From: Kluyvera sichuanensis
GTDB lineage: Bacteria; Pseudomonadota; Gammaproteobacteria; Enterobacterales; Enterobacteriaceae
NCBI RefSeq assembly: GCF_014218705.1
Contig: NZ_JABBJF010000013.1
Coordinates: 45,755 to 109,754, forward strand
Reading direction: 5' to 3'
Length of the DNA stretch: 64,000 nt
Shown here piece by piece: positions 12,445 through 23,255 of the stretch. Below the pieces are notes generated by a model that searched no databases, had not been told where the DNA came from, and was given only the letters and a program-made list of their open reading frames with translations. How positions within the stretch are numbered: position 1 is the stretch's first letter; every line of letters begins with the position of its first letter. The position numbers were made by a program, and so were the translations under genes.

Positions 12445-12677
12445 AAAAAAAAGCCAGCAGATGATACCTGCTGGCAAATACTCAGTCACACATGATTAGG
12501 CGAATTAATGCTCAGAGGTCGGTTTCGTAACTTCCCACTGCATCAGAAAATTCAGCACTTCAAGCCGCTGTGCGGTCGCCTGACGGGCCAGCCAGGAAAC
12601 ATTTTTGGTAGCAGAGAAATAACGCTGGTAGAACTGATGGATGGTAGACCTCTTCATAGACACCTCCTCGCTTCATC
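12445..12677 (-). ncRNA. sgrS: Small RNA SgrS (glucose-phosphate stress)
   Basis: About 233 nt, read on the minus strand from GATGAAGCGAGGAGG (5' end about 12677) to a terminator. The seed region TGTGTGACTGAGTATT (about 12479-12494), which in E. coli pairs with the ptsG ribosome site with Hfq, is conserved. The 3' end is GCCAGCAG, a 7-nt loop, CTGCTGGC and eight T (12445-12452), a typical Hfq-binding terminator. The 5' half encodes SgrT. It lies divergent from sgrR, its activator. Confidence 0.95.
12505..12657 (-). CDS. sgrT: SgrT, small inhibitor of the glucose PTS permease
   Basis: 50-codon ORF inside SgrS that starts at the ATG at 12657 behind a strong GAGGAGG ribosome site. In E. coli, SgrT (43 aa) inhibits PtsG (EIICB-Glc) activity directly. 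The core is recognisable: HQFYQRYFSAT, then LMQWE near the C-terminus, equivalent to RQFYQHYFTAT and LMQWD. It is about seven residues longer than the E. coli peptide, with extra residues at both ends. The stop (TAA at 12505-12507) lies a few bases before the base-pairing region, as in E. coli. Confidence 0.92.
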   Translation of the reverse strand: MKRSTIHQFYQRYFSATKNVSWLARQATAQRLEVLNFLMQWEVTKPTSEH

Positions 12678-12744
12678 GAAATCAATTATTGGCCTAATAT
12701 AGGGATTAATAAATTGCTGAGTTTTTATCAGGAGTTCCCCTTTT

Positions 12745-14400
12745 ATGCCTTCAGGTCGATTACAGCAGCAGTTCATCCGTTTATGGCAGTGCTGCGAGGG
12801 AAAATCGCAAGAGACCACGCTCAACTCACTGGCCGAGCTGCTCAACTGCTCTCGCCGCCATATGCGCACGCTTTTGAATACCATGGAGGCGCGGGGATGG
12901 CTGACCTGGGAGGCGGAAGCCGGGCGCGGCAAGCGCTCTAAGCTGACTTTCCTCTATACCGGTCTGGCGCTTCAGCAGCAGCGCGCGGAAGACCTGCTCG
13001 AGCAGGATAGGATCGATCAGCTGGTGCAATTGGTCGGCGACAAGGCCGCGGTACGTCAGATGCTGGTGTCGCACCTGGGCCGCAGCTTCCGTCAGGGGCG
13101 ACATATTCTGCGGGTGCTTTACTACCGTCCGATGCGCAATTTGCTGCCGGGAACGGCGCTCCGGCGCTCGGAAACCCATATTGCACGGCAAATCTTCAGC
13201 GCACTGACCCGAGTAAATGAGGTAAATGGGGAACTGGAAGCGGATATTGCGCACCATTGGCAGGCCATATCCCCATTACACTGGCGTTTTTACTTGCGTC
13301 CCGGCATTCATTTTCATCACGGTCGCGAACTGGAGATGGATGACGTCATCAGTTCGCTGCATCGCAGCATGACGCTGTCGCTCTTTTCCAACATCACGCG
13401 CATTGATTCCCCTACCGCCTGGACGCTCGATGTCCATCTGAGCGAACCCGACCGCTGGCTACCGTGGCTGCTAGGTCAGGTATCGGCGATGATCCTGCCG
13501 CGCGAGTGGCAATCACTCAGCGACTTCTCGCGCATGCCGGTGGGTACCGGGCCGTATGCGGTCGCCCGCAACAATCAAAACCAGCTGAAGATTCACGCGT
13601 TTGATGACTATTTCGGTTTTCGGGCGCTGATTGACGAGGTGAACGTCTGGGTGCTGCCGGAAATCAGCGATGAGCCGAATGGCGGCCTGACGCTTCAAGG
13701 CACTACCCAGAGCGAAAAGGCGGTGGAAAGCCGCCTCGAAGAGGGCTGCTACTATCTGCTGTTTGATGCGCGCAGTTCGCGCGGCAACAACCCGGCTGTG
13801 CGCCAGTGGCTGAGCCACATTTTCCACCCGAACAACCTGCTGTATCACGCAGGCGAGCAGCACCAGAGCCACTGGTTCCCGGCCTACGGCCTGCTGCCGC
13901 GCTGGCACCATGCCCGTAGCCACGCCTGTGAAAAACCGGCAGGTCTTGAGTCGGTCACCCTCACCTACTACCGCGATCACGTAGAACATCGGACGATCGG
14001 TCAGATCATGGAGGCGCTGCTGGCGGCGCACCAGGTCAAACTGGTTATCCAGGAAGTGGATTACGACGAATGGCATCGCGGCGAAGTGGTCAGCGATATC
14101 TGGCTGAACAGCGCCAACTTCACGCTGCCGCTCGATTTCTCGATCTTTGCCTACCTTTATGAAGTGCCACTGATTCGCCACTGCATTCCCATCGACTGGG
14201 AGCAGGACGCGCAGCGCTGGCGCGAAGGAGAGCTTTCACTGCCCGACTGGTGCCAAAGTCTGCTGGCAAATCAGTCCATTGTGCCGCTGATCCACCACTG
14301 GCTGATGCTACAAGGCCAGCGCAGTATGCGCGGCGTTCGCATGAACACCCTGGGCTGGTTCGACTTTAAATCCGCCTGGTTTGCACCGCCGGATCCTTAA
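12745..14400 (+). CDS. sgrR: Transcriptional activator SgrR
   Basis: Activates sgrS when sugar phosphates accumulate. The N-terminus (about 1-110) is a winged-helix DNA-binding domain ([26 protein letters not shown]), and the remainder is a periplasmic-binding-protein (SBP_bac_5) solute domain used as an intracellular ligand sensor. The 551 aa equal E. coli SgrR and the C-terminus ([17 protein letters not shown]) is nearly identical. It is divergent from sgrS with a 67-bp spacer that must hold both promoters. Confidence 0.96.
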   Translation: MPSGRLQQQFIRLWQCCEGKSQETTLNSLAELLNCSRRHMRTLLNTMEARGWLTWEAEAGRGKRSKLTFLYTGLALQQQRAEDLLEQDRIDQLVQLVGDKAAVRQMLVSHLGRSFRQGRHILRVLYYRPMRNLLPGTALRRSETHIARQIFSALTRVNEVNGELEADIAHHWQAISPLHWRFYLRPGIHFHHGRELEMDDVISSLHRSMTLSLFSNITRIDSPTAWTLDVHLSEPDRWLPWLLGQVSAMILPREWQSLSDFSRMPVGTGPYAVARNNQNQLKIHAFDDYFGFRALIDEVNVWVLPEISDEPNGGLTLQGTTQSEKAVESRLEEGCYYLLFDARSSRGNNPAVRQWLSHIFHPNNLLYHAGEQHQSHWFPAYGLLPRWHHARSHACEKPAGLESVTLTYYRDHVEHRTIGQIMEALLAAHQVKLVIQEVDYDEWHRGEVVSDIWLNSANFTLPLDFSIFAYLYEVPLIRHCIPIDWEQDAQRWREGELSLPDWCQSLLANQSIVPLIHHWLMLQGQRSMRGVRMNTLGWFDFKSAWFAPPDP

Positions 14401-14440
14401 GGCTTTTGATTTATTCACGTAATCATTACAATGTGCCGTT

Positions 14441-14523
14441 CTCAACGGGGTGCTGCGCCGAGTGCGCGGGCTGAGAGATACCCGTCGAACCTGATCCGGA
14501 TAATCCCGGCGAAGGGATTTGAG
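14441..14523 (+). promoter_or_regulatory. TPP riboswitch (THI element) controlling thiBPQ
   Basis: The conserved thi-box CTGAGAGATACCC (14471-14483), the GAACCTGATC segment (14487-14496) and the closing helix CTCAA (14441-14445) with TTGAG (14519-14523) are present in order. The aptamer ends about 42 bp before the thiB GTG, so it most likely hides the ribosome site when thiamine pyrophosphate is bound. No terminator with a U-run is seen, which favours translational control. Confidence 0.95.
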
Positions 14524-14565
14524 GCTAACTCAAAATCCTTTGCCACCATTTTATAAAGGTGCAAA

Positions 14566-15549
14566 GTGCTCAAAAAATTACTCCCCCTGCTGGTGCTGGT
14601 TGCCGCTCCGGCTCTCGCCAAGCCTGTACTGACCGTCTACACCTATGACTCTTTTGCCGCCGATTGGGGCCCAGGGCCGGCGGTGAAAAAAGCGTTTGAA
14701 GCCGACTGCAACTGCGAGCTGAAGTACGTGGCGCTGGAAGACGGCGTTTCGCTGCTCAACCGCCTGCGCATGGAAGGCAAAAACAGCAAAGCCGATGTGG
14801 TGCTGGGGCTGGATAACAACCTGCTGCAGGCGGCAACCGACACTAAACTGTTTGCCAAAAGCAACGTTTCCACCGCCGACGTTACCGTACCGGGCGGCTG
14901 GAAAAACGACACCTTCGTGCCGTTCGACTACGGCTACTTCGCCTTCGTCTATGACAAAAACAAACTGAAGAACCCGCCGAAAAGCCTGAAGGAACTGGTT
15001 GAGAGCGACCAGAAATGGCGCGTGATTTACGAAGACCCACGCACCAGCACTCCGGGCCTTGGCCTGCTGCTGTGGATGCAAAAAGTCTACGGCGACAAAG
15101 CGCCGGAAGCCTGGCAGAAGCTGGCGGCGAAAACGGTCACCGTCACCAAAGGCTGGAGCGAAGCCTACGGCCTGTTCCTGAAAGGGGAAAGCGATCTGGT
15201 GCTGAGCTACACCACCTCTCCGGCGTACCACATCATCGACGAGAAGAAAGACAACTACGCGGCGGCGAACTTTAGCGAAGGCCACTATCTGCAGGTGGAA
15301 GTGGCGGCGAAAACCGCAGCCAGCAAACAGCAGAAGCTGGCAGATGAGTTCCTGAAGTTTATGGTCTCTCCGGCCTTCCAGAACACCATCCCAACCGGCA
15401 ACTGGATGTACCCGGTGACCAACGTTACCCTGCCAGAAGGCTTTAATGGTCTGGTGAAACCGCAAACCGCGCTGGAGTTTACCCCGCAGCAGGTGGCTTC
15501 CGAACGTCAAAACTGGATTAACGCATGGCTTCGCGCAGCCAGCCGCTAA
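14566..15549 (+). CDS. thiB: Thiamine/TPP-binding periplasmic protein ThiB
   Basis: Captures thiamine, thiamine monophosphate and TPP in the periplasm for the ThiPQ importer. A signal peptide is evident (basic MLKK, hydrophobic core, cleavage after ALA near residue 18) followed by a bacterial solute-binding fold. The 327 aa are as in E. coli. The start codon is GTG, as in E. coli, preceded by AAAGGTG. The gene follows the TPP riboswitch and its 3' end overlaps thiP by 25 bp. Confidence 0.96.
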   Translation: MLKKLLPLLVLVAAPALAKPVLTVYTYDSFAADWGPGPAVKKAFEADCNCELKYVALEDGVSLLNRLRMEGKNSKADVVLGLDNNLLQAATDTKLFAKSNVSTADVTVPGGWKNDTFVPFDYGYFAFVYDKNKLKNPPKSLKELVESDQKWRVIYEDPRTSTPGLGLLLWMQKVYGDKAPEAWQKLAAKTVTVTKGWSEAYGLFLKGESDLVLSYTTSPAYHIIDEKKDNYAAANFSEGHYLQVEVAAKTAASKQQKLADEFLKFMVSPAFQNTIPTGNWMYPVTNVTLPEGFNGLVKPQTALEFTPQQVASERQNWINAWLRAASR

Positions 15550-17135
15550 TCCCTCGCTGGCTGTATCCAGGGCTGACGGCAACCACGCTGATGGTTGCCG
15601 TCGCGCTGGCGGCGTTTCTGGCGCTGTGGCTAAACGCGCCGGAAACGTCGTGGTCAACGCTGCTCGGCGATAGCTATCTGTGGCACGTGGTGCGCTTCTC
15701 CTTCTGGCAGGCGTTCCTGTCAGCACTGCTGTCGGTCGTACCCGCTATTTTCCTTGCCCGCGCGCTTTACCGACGACGTTTTCCCGGCCGTACGCTGCTG
15801 CTGCGGCTGTGCGCCATGACGCTGATTCTACCCGTGCTGGTCGCCGTCTTCGGTATTCTGAGCGTTTACGGGCGTCAGGGCTGGTTGGCCCAGCTTTTTG
15901 CCTGGCTTGGCTGGCAGTGGCGATTCTCGCCCTACGGTCTGCAGGGCATTCTGCTCGCGCACGTCTTCTTTAATATGCCAATGGCGACCCGCCTGCTATT
16001 ACAGGCGCTGGAGCAGATCCCCGGCGAGCAGCGCCAGCTTGCTGCGCAACTGGGAATGCGTGGCTACCCGTTCTTCCGTCTGGTGGAATGGCCGTGGATG
16101 CGCCGGCAAATTCTGCCCATCGCCACGCTGATTTTCATGCTCTGCTTCGCCAGCTTTGCCACCGTGCTATCGCTCGGCGGCGGGCCGTCCGCGACGACCA
16201 TCGAGCTGGCTATCTACCAGTCGCTGAACTTTGATTACGACCCGGCGCGCGCAGCGATGCTGGCGCTGATTCAGATGGGCTGCTGTTTGATGCTGGTGCT
16301 GTTAAGCCAGCGATTAAGCCGGGCGATTGCCGTCGGCAACAGCCATGTTCACGGCTGGCGCGATCCGGACGACCGCTGGCACAGCCGGATAGCTGACTCC
16401 GTTCTGATTCTTCTCACCCTGCTGCTGCTGCTGCCCCCACTGCTAGCAGTGGTGATTGACGGGGTCAATCCGTCGATGCTGCAGGTCTTTACCCAGCCGG
16501 TACTCTGGCAGGCGCTGGGCACCTCGTTACGTATCGCCATTGCCGCCGGGGTAATCTGCGTAGCGCTGACCATGATGCTGCTGTGGAGCAGCCGCGAGCT
16601 GCGCGCCCGCAACCAGCCGCTCGCCGGGCAGGCGATGGAGCTAAGCGGCATGCTTATCCTCGCCATGCCGGGTATCGTACTGGCGACCGGCTTCTTCCTG
16701 CTGCTCAATAATACCGTTGGCCTGCCCGACTCCGCCGACGGCATTGTGATTTTCACCAACGCCCTGATGGCAGTGCCTTATGCCCTCAAGGTGCTGGAAA
16801 CGCCAATGCGCGATATTACCGCCCGCTACAGCATCCTGTGTGAATCGCTGGGGCTTTCTGGCTTTAATCGCCTGAAGGTGGTTGAACTGCGCGCCCTGAA
16901 ACGCCCGTTAGCGCAGGCGCTGGCTTTTGCCTGCGTGCTGTCGATTGGTGATTTCGGTGTGGTCGCGCTGTTCGGCAATGAGAATTTCCGTACGCTGCCG
17001 TTTTATCTCTATCAGCAAATCGGCGCCTACCGCAGCCAGGACGGCGCGGTCACCGCGCTGATTCTGCTGCTGCTCTGCTTCCTGTTGTTCACCGTTATTG
17101 AAAAGTTACCTGGACGCCATGCTAAAACTGAATGA
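15525..17135 (+). CDS. thiP: Thiamine ABC transporter permease ThiP
   Basis: Inner-membrane permease of the thiamine/TPP importer. It has two fused permease halves with about 12 transmembrane segments in total; EAA-loop like sequences occur near [19 protein letters not shown] and in the second half near [18 protein letters not shown]. The length of 536 aa equals E. coli ThiP. It overlaps thiB by 25 bp and thiQ by 17 bp, so the three genes are translationally coupled. Confidence 0.96.
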   Translation: MASRSQPLIPRWLYPGLTATTLMVAVALAAFLALWLNAPETSWSTLLGDSYLWHVVRFSFWQAFLSALLSVVPAIFLARALYRRRFPGRTLLLRLCAMTLILPVLVAVFGILSVYGRQGWLAQLFAWLGWQWRFSPYGLQGILLAHVFFNMPMATRLLLQALEQIPGEQRQLAAQLGMRGYPFFRLVEWPWMRRQILPIATLIFMLCFASFATVLSLGGGPSATTIELAIYQSLNFDYDPARAAMLALIQMGCCLMLVLLSQRLSRAIAVGNSHVHGWRDPDDRWHSRIADSVLILLTLLLLLPPLLAVVIDGVNPSMLQVFTQPVLWQALGTSLRIAIAAGVICVALTMMLLWSSRELRARNQPLAGQAMELSGMLILAMPGIVLATGFFLLLNNTVGLPDSADGIVIFTNALMAVPYALKVLETPMRDITARYSILCESLGLSGFNRLKVVELRALKRPLAQALAFACVLSIGDFGVVALFGNENFRTLPFYLYQQIGAYRSQDGAVTALILLLLCFLLFTVIEKLPGRHAKTE

Positions 17136-17817
17136 TGTCACCTGGCTTTACCAGCACCTGCCGATGCGCTTTAGCACCTCGATTGCCCAGGGCGAAAAAG
17201 TGGCTATTCTCGGCCCCAGCGGCGCGGGGAAATCGACGCTGCTCAACCTGATAGCCGGCTTTCTGACGCCTGCCAGCGGTACGCTGATGCTCGAAGGCCG
17301 GGTGCATACTCATACGCCGCCTTCGCAGCGCCCGGTGTCGATGTTGTTTCAGGAAAACAATCTCTTCAGCCACCTGACCGTGCGCCAGAACATTGGGCTG
17401 GGCATGAGTCCGCGCCTGTCGCTCACTGCTGAACAGGTGCGAAAGTTACAGGTGATTGCCGGGCTGATGGGCATTGAATCGATGCTGGACAGGCTGCCCG
17501 GAGAGCTCTCCGGCGGGCAACGTCAACGCGCCGCGCTGGCGCGTTGTCTGGTACGTGAACAGCCGATCTTACTGCTGGATGAACCGTTTTCGGCACTCGA
17601 CCCAGCGCTGCGTCAGGAGATGCTACAGCTGGTTGATGAAGTGTGTCAGCGGCAAAACTTAACGCTGCTGATGGTTTCACACAGCGTGGAAGACGCGGCC
17701 AGGATTGCACCGCGCGCGATGGTGGTCGCGGAAGGGCGTATCGCCTGGGATGGCGACACGCAGGAATTACTGAGCGGGAAAGCTAGCGCATCCGCGCTGC
17801 TCGGTATTCATGCGTGA
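17119..17817 (+). CDS. thiQ: Thiamine ABC transporter ATP-binding protein ThiQ
   Basis: ATPase that drives ThiBP. Walker A is GPSGAGKST near residue 32, the ABC signature is LSGGQRQR, Walker B is [12 protein letters not shown], and the H-loop histidine is in VSHSVEDA. The start is placed at the ATG at 17119 (232 aa, as in E. coli); the upstream ATG at 17098 would add seven unconserved residues. Confidence 0.96.
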   Translation: MLKLNDVTWLYQHLPMRFSTSIAQGEKVAILGPSGAGKSTLLNLIAGFLTPASGTLMLEGRVHTHTPPSQRPVSMLFQENNLFSHLTVRQNIGLGMSPRLSLTAEQVRKLQVIAGLMGIESMLDRLPGELSGGQRQRAALARCLVREQPILLLDEPFSALDPALRQEMLQLVDEVCQRQNLTLLMVSHSVEDAARIAPRAMVVAEGRIAWDGDTQELLSGKASASALLGIHA

Positions 17818-17827
17818 TGTTCACACA

Positions 17828-18595
17828 TTACCACCCCACTACCTTACGCAAAATCTCGATATACACCGGCATCAGTGGGTGACGAATTACGCTCACCAGC
17901 GCCACCACGCCCACACCCAGTATCAGCGGTGCCAGCAACAGCAGGCGCTGGCGCGTTAACAGCGCGCTCAGGCGATCGTGATTCTCTTTTGCGCTGCGCC
18001 ATAAGCGCCAGCACAGCCACGCCGCCAGCCACAGCAACAGCGCCGCCGCCAGCAGCAGCCATTTAAAGCTCGCGCTGTGCTCATCCGCAGGAATGTCGAT
18101 TGCCGCACCGGCGAGAATGCCCGGCAGGAAGTAGAGCGGCGGCCACAGTAAGCAGCCAATGATATTGGGGGTGATAAATTTGGAGACCGGCAGGTCAAGC
18201 ATACCGGCAACCATCGGCACCAGCGGGCGCGTCGGGCCGACAAAGCGCCCCACCAGAATGGTGAACATGCTGTGCTGATGCAGCGCATGCTCGGTTTTAT
18301 CCAGCAGGGATTTGTTTTTCTTCATAAATGACCAGCGATGCAGCGGCTTTTTAAAGCGCCAGCCCAGCCAGAAAGAGACCCAATCGCCCAGCAGGCAGCC
18401 AATAATGCCCACCAGCCACGCCTGCCAGAAGTTCACCTCACCGCTGCCGATAAGCGCGCCCAGCCCCGCCATCATCACGGTACCCGGCAGAATCAACCCG
18501 ACCAGCGCCAGAGATTCCAGAAACGCCACCAGCGCCACCGCAATCAGAGAATAGGTCGTGGACTGAGTAATAAAGTGTTCCAGCAGTGCTTGCAT
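17828..18595 (-). CDS. yabI: DedA-family inner-membrane protein YabI
   Basis: 255-aa polytopic membrane protein of the DedA/SNARE-associated family, involved in membrane homeostasis and probably lipid carrier translocation. The family hallmarks are visible: LPGTVMMAGLGALIGSG near residue 37, the acidic GDWVSFWLGW, and the amphipathic VGRFVGPTRPLVPMVAG re-entrant loop. It is convergent with thiQ (10-bp gap) and followed on the same strand by araC upstream, as in E. coli. The exact substrate is unknown. Confidence 0.93.
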   Translation of the reverse strand: MQALLEHFITQSTTYSLIAVALVAFLESLALVGLILPGTVMMAGLGALIGSGEVNFWQAWLVGIIGCLLGDWVSFWLGWRFKKPLHRWSFMKKNKSLLDKTEHALHQHSMFTILVGRFVGPTRPLVPMVAGMLDLPVSKFITPNIIGCLLWPPLYFLPGILAGAAIDIPADEHSASFKWLLLAAALLLWLAAWLCWRLWRSAKENHDRLSALLTRQRLLLLAPLILGVGVVALVSVIRHPLMPVYIEILRKVVGW

Positions 18596-18724
18596 AGTGT
18601 GTCCGGTTTGAAAACGAAGCAGGGATTCTCCAGAGCGTCTCCCCTATCGTCAAGCCTTCAATTGTCTTTAGAGTTTACTGGCAAAGACAAAAACCAACAC
18701 ACCGCATTTCCTTTTCTTTACTTT

Positions 18725-19570
18725 TTATTCACACCCTGCACGAAATTCGCTAGGGCTCGCGCCAGTACATTTTTTAAATACGCGGGAGAAATAGAGCTGA
18801 TCCTCAAAGCCGACGTTGCGCCCTACCGTGGCGATAGGCATGCGCGTGGTGCTGAGCAGCAGCTTCGCCTGGCTGATGCGCTGATCCTCACGCCAGCTCA
18901 GCACGCTCACTCCAAGCTGTTGGCGGAACAGGTGCGACAGACGCGACGGCGATAGGCACACGTGCTGCGCCACGCTGGCGATATCGAAATGGCTATCTGC
19001 AAGGTGGTCGCTGATGTACTGGCAGGCGTCGCGTACACGGTTGTCCATCGGCGGATGCAGCGATTCATTGATGGCTTCCATACGGCGCAACAGCAACTGC
19101 TCCAGCAGGTTAATCGCCAGATGCTCTGAGTAGCGCCCGATGCCCTGCCCGGCGTCGATAATCTTGCCAAACAGCTCGGAGATTTCCGCCTGATGCGCTT
19201 CGTCCGGGCGATAAAAACCGGTCTGCGCGACGATGGCCGGCCAGTTGAGCCACTCGTGCCAGTAGGCGCGCGGGCGGAAGTAAACCCATTGGTGATACCA
19301 CTCGCTGGCGTCCGGATGGCGGCCATAGTGGTGAATCTCACCCGGCGGGAACAGCAGCATATCGCCCTGTCGACAGACGAACTGCTTGCCCTGATTCTCT
19401 ATCACCCCTTCACCGCGCACCGTCAGGTTGAGGATAAACCCCTTCATACCCAGCGGACGATCGATAAAGAAATCCAGGTAGCCACCGGCTTCAATCGGCG
19501 TTAAGCCGGCGACCAGATGGGCGTTAAATGAATAGCCCGGTAGCAGGGGATCGTTTTGCATTTCAGCCAT
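18725..19570 (-). CDS. araC: Arabinose operon regulator AraC
   Basis: Arabinose-responsive activator and repressor of araBAD. The N-terminal cupin/dimerisation domain (about 1-170, including the arabinose-binding arm DPLLPGYSF) is joined to the C-terminal AraC/XylS double helix-turn-helix ([21 protein letters not shown], then [24 protein letters not shown]). At 281 aa it ends with FRAGCE, lacking the last 11 residues of the 292-aa E. coli protein; this is the short form also known from Salmonella. It is divergent from araBAD. Confidence 0.96.
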   Translation of the reverse strand: MAEMQNDPLLPGYSFNAHLVAGLTPIEAGGYLDFFIDRPLGMKGFILNLTVRGEGVIENQGKQFVCRQGDMLLFPPGEIHHYGRHPDASEWYHQWVYFRPRAYWHEWLNWPAIVAQTGFYRPDEAHQAEISELFGKIIDAGQGIGRYSEHLAINLLEQLLLRRMEAINESLHPPMDNRVRDACQYISDHLADSHFDIASVAQHVCLSPSRLSHLFRQQLGVSVLSWREDQRISQAKLLLSTTRMPIATVGRNVGFEDQLYFSRVFKKCTGASPSEFRAGCE

Positions 19571-19908
19571 GGCTGCTCGCTCTCGCTTATCTCAGAAGAA
19601 ACCAATTATCCATATTCGGCTTTTTAGCGTTATCCCCAGAATGCTATAGGCGCAATGTCGACCTTGCTTCAGACATCCCTTGATGAACAAGGAATTGAGA
19701 GAGCAAACCCGCGAATCAGCCCTCTTCAGGGTAACAACTAAAGTGTCTATAAAGACGGCAGAAAAGTCCACATTGAATATTTGCACGGCGTCACACTTTG
19801 AATGGTCACAGCAAGATTATCCATAAGATTAGCGGTTCCAGCCTGACGGTTTTTGGCGGGGATATCTACTGTTTCACTATCACGTATTCTTTGAGATGGA
19901 GTAACACG
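19571..19908. promoter_or_regulatory. araC-araBAD divergent control region
   Basis: The E. coli architecture is retained. araO1 lies around 19741-19776 (AAGTGTCTAT, AAAAGTCCACATTG). A CRP site, TTTGC-N6-TCACA, is at 19780-19795. araI1 is at 19809-19825 (CAGCAAGATTATCCATA) and araI2 at 19830-19846 (TAGCGGTTCCAGCCTGA), overlapping a weak -35 CTGACG (19843-19848). The -10 TACTGT is at 19867-19872. The araB start is 36 bp further on. The DNA from 19571 to 19730 should hold the araC leader and the distal araO2-like site, which I could not place. Confidence 0.88.
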
Positions 19909-21615
19909 ATGGCAATCGCAATTGGCCTCGATTTTGGCAGTGACTCAGTCCGCGCCCTGGCGGTAGATTGTGCGACGGGTGAAGAGATCGCGACCAGCGT
20001 CGAATGGTATCCACGCTGGCAGGAAGGGCGTTTCTGCGACGCGCCAAATAACCGTTTTCGCCACCATCCACGCGACTATATCGAATCAATGGAAGCCGCG
20101 CTGAAAGGCGTACTGGCCGAACTCTCCAGCGCACAACGTGCTGATGTGGTCGGTATTGGCGTCGACAGCACCGGCTCAACGCCCGCGCCTATTGATGCCG
20201 ACGGCAACGTGCTGGCACTCAAAGAGGAGTTTGCCAACAACCCGAACGCCATGTTCGTGCTGTGGAAAGACCATACCGCGGTGGAAGAGGCGGAAGCCAT
20301 CACCCGCCTGTGCCACCAGCCGGGCAAAGAAGACTACTCCCGCTATATTGGCGGCATCTATTCCAGCGAATGGTTCTGGGCCAAAATCCTGCACGTTACC
20401 CGCGAAGACAGCGCGGTGGCGCAGGCTGCCGCCTCGTGGATTGAACTGTGCGACTGGATTCCTGCCCTGCTCTCAGGTACGACTCGCCCGCAGGATATTC
20501 GCCGCGGTCGCTGCAGCGCCGGGCATAAATCGCTGTGGCATGAAAGCTGGGGCGGCCTGCCACCGGCAGCATTCTTCGATGAGCTCGACCCGATTCTGAA
20601 TCAGCACCTGCCGTGCCCAATGTTTAGCGAAACCTGGACGGCGGATGTTCCGGTCGGCAACTTGACAGCCGACTGGGCCGAACGCCTGGGGCTCTCCACC
20701 AAAGTGGCTATCTCCGGCGGCGCGTTTGACTGCCATATGGGCGCCGTTGGCGCAGGTGCGCAGCCTAATGCGCTGGTGAAAGTTATCGGCACCTCAACCT
20801 GCGACATCTTAATTGCCGACAAAAACAGCGTCGGTAGCCGTACGGTAAAAGGCATCTGTGGCCAGGTTGACGGCAGCGTAGTACCGAATTTTATCGGCAT
20901 GGAAGCGGGCCAATCCGCCTTCGGTGACATCTACGCCTGGTTTGGCCGCGTGCTCGGCTGGCCGCTGGAGCAGCTTGCCGCACAACATCCTGAGCTAAAA
21001 GCGCAGATCAAAGCCAGCCAGAAACAGCTACTGCCTGCGCTCACCGAAGCCTGGGCAAGCAATCCTTCTCTCGACCATCTACCGGTAGTGCTCGACTGGT
21101 TTAACGGCCGCCGTACCCCGAATGCGAACCAGCGTTTGAAGGGGGTCATCACCGATCTTAACCTCGCCACCGATGCCCCGGCGCTGTTCGGCGGGCTGAT
21201 TGCCGCCACTGCTTTTGGCGCGCGCGCCATTATGGAGTGCTTCACCGAGCAGGGGATTCCGGTCAACAACGTGATGGCACTGGGCGGCATCGCCCGTAAA
21301 AACCGCGTCATCATGCAGGCCTGCTGCGACGTTCTTAACCGTCCGCTGCAAATTGTGGCCTCAGACCAATGCTGTGCGCTGGGCGCGGCCATTTTTGCCG
21401 CCGTTGCCGCACGCGTGCATACCGATATTCCTGCAGCCCAGCGACAGATGGCAAGCCAGGTTGAACACACCTTACAGCCGCGCCCACAGCAGGCTCAGCG
21501 CTTTGAAGAACTCTATCAGCGCTATCTGCAGTGGGCCGTGAGCGCCGAACAACACTATCTCCCTGCTGCATCCTCGGAAAAATCCGCGGCCTCTCAGGCA
21601 GCCCTGACTCATTAA
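19909..21615 (+). CDS. araB: L-ribulokinase
   Basis: FGGY-family kinase that phosphorylates L-ribulose to L-ribulose 5-phosphate. The start at 19909 ([20 protein letters not shown], the FGGY phosphate motif) is chosen from homology and the GGAG upstream; the reading frame is open a further 111 bp into the control region. 568 aa against 566 in E. coli. The C-terminal ATP motif is visible in [13 protein letters not shown]. First gene of araBAD; the spacing to araA is 11 bp. Confidence 0.96.
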   Translation: MAIAIGLDFGSDSVRALAVDCATGEEIATSVEWYPRWQEGRFCDAPNNRFRHHPRDYIESMEAALKGVLAELSSAQRADVVGIGVDSTGSTPAPIDADGNVLALKEEFANNPNAMFVLWKDHTAVEEAEAITRLCHQPGKEDYSRYIGGIYSSEWFWAKILHVTREDSAVAQAAASWIELCDWIPALLSGTTRPQDIRRGRCSAGHKSLWHESWGGLPPAAFFDELDPILNQHLPCPMFSETWTADVPVGNLTADWAERLGLSTKVAISGGAFDCHMGAVGAGAQPNALVKVIGTSTCDILIADKNSVGSRTVKGICGQVDGSVVPNFIGMEAGQSAFGDIYAWFGRVLGWPLEQLAAQHPELKAQIKASQKQLLPALTEAWASNPSLDHLPVVLDWFNGRRTPNANQRLKGVITDLNLATDAPALFGGLIAATAFGARAIMECFTEQGIPVNNVMALGGIARKNRVIMQACCDVLNRPLQIVASDQCCALGAAIFAAVAARVHTDIPAAQRQMASQVEHTLQPRPQQAQRFEELYQRYLQWAVSAEQHYLPAASSEKSAASQAALTH

Positions 21616-21626
21616 AGGATACGACT

Positions 21627-23129
21627 ATGACCGTTTTTGATAATTATGAAGTGTGGTTTGTCATTGGTAGCCAACACCTGTACGGGGCGGAAACGCTGCG
21701 CCAGGTGACGCAAAACGCTGAGCAGGTGGTCAATGCCTTAAATGCCGAAGCGAAACTGCCGTGCAAACTGGTGCTGAAACCGCTGGGTACGCGCCCGGAT
21801 GAGATCACCGCCATCTGCCGCGATGCTAACTACGATGACAAATGCGCTGGTATGGTCGTCTGGCTGCACACCTTCTCTCCGGCGAAGATGTGGATCAACG
21901 GCCTGACCATCCTCAACAAACCGCTGCTGCAGTTCCACACCCAGTTCAACGCATCTCTGCCGTGGGACAGCATTGATATGGACTTTATGAACCTGAACCA
22001 GACCGCGCACGGCGGCCGCGAGTTCGGCTTCATTGGTGCACGCATGCGTCAGCAGCATAGCGTAGTGACCGGTCACTGGCAGGATAAACGAGCCCACGAG
22101 CGTATCGGCTCCTGGATGCGCCAGGCCGTCTCTAAACAGGATACCCGTCAGTTGAAAGTATGCCGCTTCGGCGACAACATGCGTGAAGTGGCGGTAACCG
22201 ACGGCGATAAAGTGGCGGCGCAGATTAAGTTCGGTTTCTCCGTTAACACCTGGGCGGTCGGCGACCTGGTGCAGGTGGTTAACGCTGTGACCGACGGTGA
22301 AATCAGCGCGCTTGTCGACGAGTACGAAAGCAGCTACCGCTTCACCGCTGCTACCCAAGTTCATGGCGACAAACGCCAGAACGTGCTGGACGCGGCGCGT
22401 ATTGAACTGGGGATGAAACGCTTCCTGGAAGAAGGTGGTTTCCACGCCTTCACCACTACCTTTGAAGATTTGCACGGCCTGAAGCAGCTTCCAGGCCTCG
22501 CCGTGCAGCGTCTGATGCAGCAGGGCTACGGCTTTGCGGGCGAAGGCGACTGGAAAACTGCCGCCCTGCTTCGCATTATGAAAGTGATGTCGACCGGTCT
22601 ACAGGGCGGCACCTCATTTATGGAAGACTACACCTACCACTTCAACGGCGGTAACGACCTGGTGCTTGGTTCGCACATGCTGGAAGTCTGCCCGTCCATC
22701 GCCGTGGCGGAAAAACCGCTGCTTGATGTACAGCATCTGGGCATCGGCGGTAAAGCGGACCCAGCACGCCTTATCTTCAACACCCAGACCGGCCCGGCCG
22801 TTGTCGCCAGCCTGATTGACCTTGGTGACCGCTATCGCCTGCTGGTTAACACCATCGAGACGGTGAAAACCCCGCACGACCTGCCGAAACTGCCGGTGGC
22901 CAACGCGCTGTGGAAAGCCCATCCGAACCTGGAAACCGCCTCAGAAGCGTGGATCCTGGCGGGTGGCGCGCACCATACCGTATTCAGCCATGCGCTGACG
23001 CTGGACGATATGCGCCAGTTCGCTGAACTGCACGATATCGAAATTGCCGTCATCGACAACGACACCCACCTGCCAGCGTTCAAAGACGCGCTGCGCTGGA
23101 ACGAAGTGTATTACGGGTTCAAACGTTAA
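21627..23129 (+). CDS. araA: L-arabinose isomerase
   Basis: Manganese enzyme converting L-arabinose to L-ribulose, the first step of catabolism. 500 aa as in E. coli. The metal and substrate residues sit in conserved blocks such as [18 protein letters not shown] and FMEDYTYHF. The start at 21627 follows AAAGGA; an earlier in-frame ATG lies inside araB and is rejected. Confidence 0.97.
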   Translation: MTVFDNYEVWFVIGSQHLYGAETLRQVTQNAEQVVNALNAEAKLPCKLVLKPLGTRPDEITAICRDANYDDKCAGMVVWLHTFSPAKMWINGLTILNKPLLQFHTQFNASLPWDSIDMDFMNLNQTAHGGREFGFIGARMRQQHSVVTGHWQDKRAHERIGSWMRQAVSKQDTRQLKVCRFGDNMREVAVTDGDKVAAQIKFGFSVNTWAVGDLVQVVNAVTDGEISALVDEYESSYRFTAATQVHGDKRQNVLDAARIELGMKRFLEEGGFHAFTTTFEDLHGLKQLPGLAVQRLMQQGYGFAGEGDWKTAALLRIMKVMSTGLQGGTSFMEDYTYHFNGGNDLVLGSHMLEVCPSIAVAEKPLLDVQHLGIGGKADPARLIFNTQTGPAVVASLIDLGDRYRLLVNTIETVKTPHDLPKLPVANALWKAHPNLETASEAWILAGGAHHTVFSHALTLDDMRQFAELHDIEIAVIDNDTHLPAFKDALRWNEVYYGFKR

Positions 23130-23138
23130 GCCGATTTT

Positions 23139-23233
23139 CCCCTCACCCTAACCCTCTCCCCCAAGGGGAGAGGGAACCGATCGCGCACCTATTCACCTTT
23201 CCTCCTCTCCCCCGGGAGAGGGCGGGGTGAGGG
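23139..23233. repeat. Compound palindromic repeat between araA and araD
   Basis: A 95-bp element inside the ara operon. The outer arms are CCCTCACCCT (23140-23149) and the near-complement around 23221-23233 (GGCGGGGTGAGGG). Each half also forms its own hairpin: CCCTCTCCCC with GGGGAGAGGG (about 23152-23174) and CCTCTCCC with GGGAGAGG (about 23212-23222). It resembles the widely distributed CCCTCACCC...GAGAGGG bacterial intergenic repeats rather than E. coli REP. Position within the transcript suggests an effect on mRNA stability and on the araA to araD ratio. Confidence 0.8.
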
Positions 23234-23255
23234 AAATTCAGACTCGGAGCAAAAC

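Noticed and set aside
19798..19908. N-terminal extension of AraB into the control region
   Set aside because: This DNA holds the CRP and AraC sites and the promoter; the conserved protein starts at 19909 with its own ribosome site.
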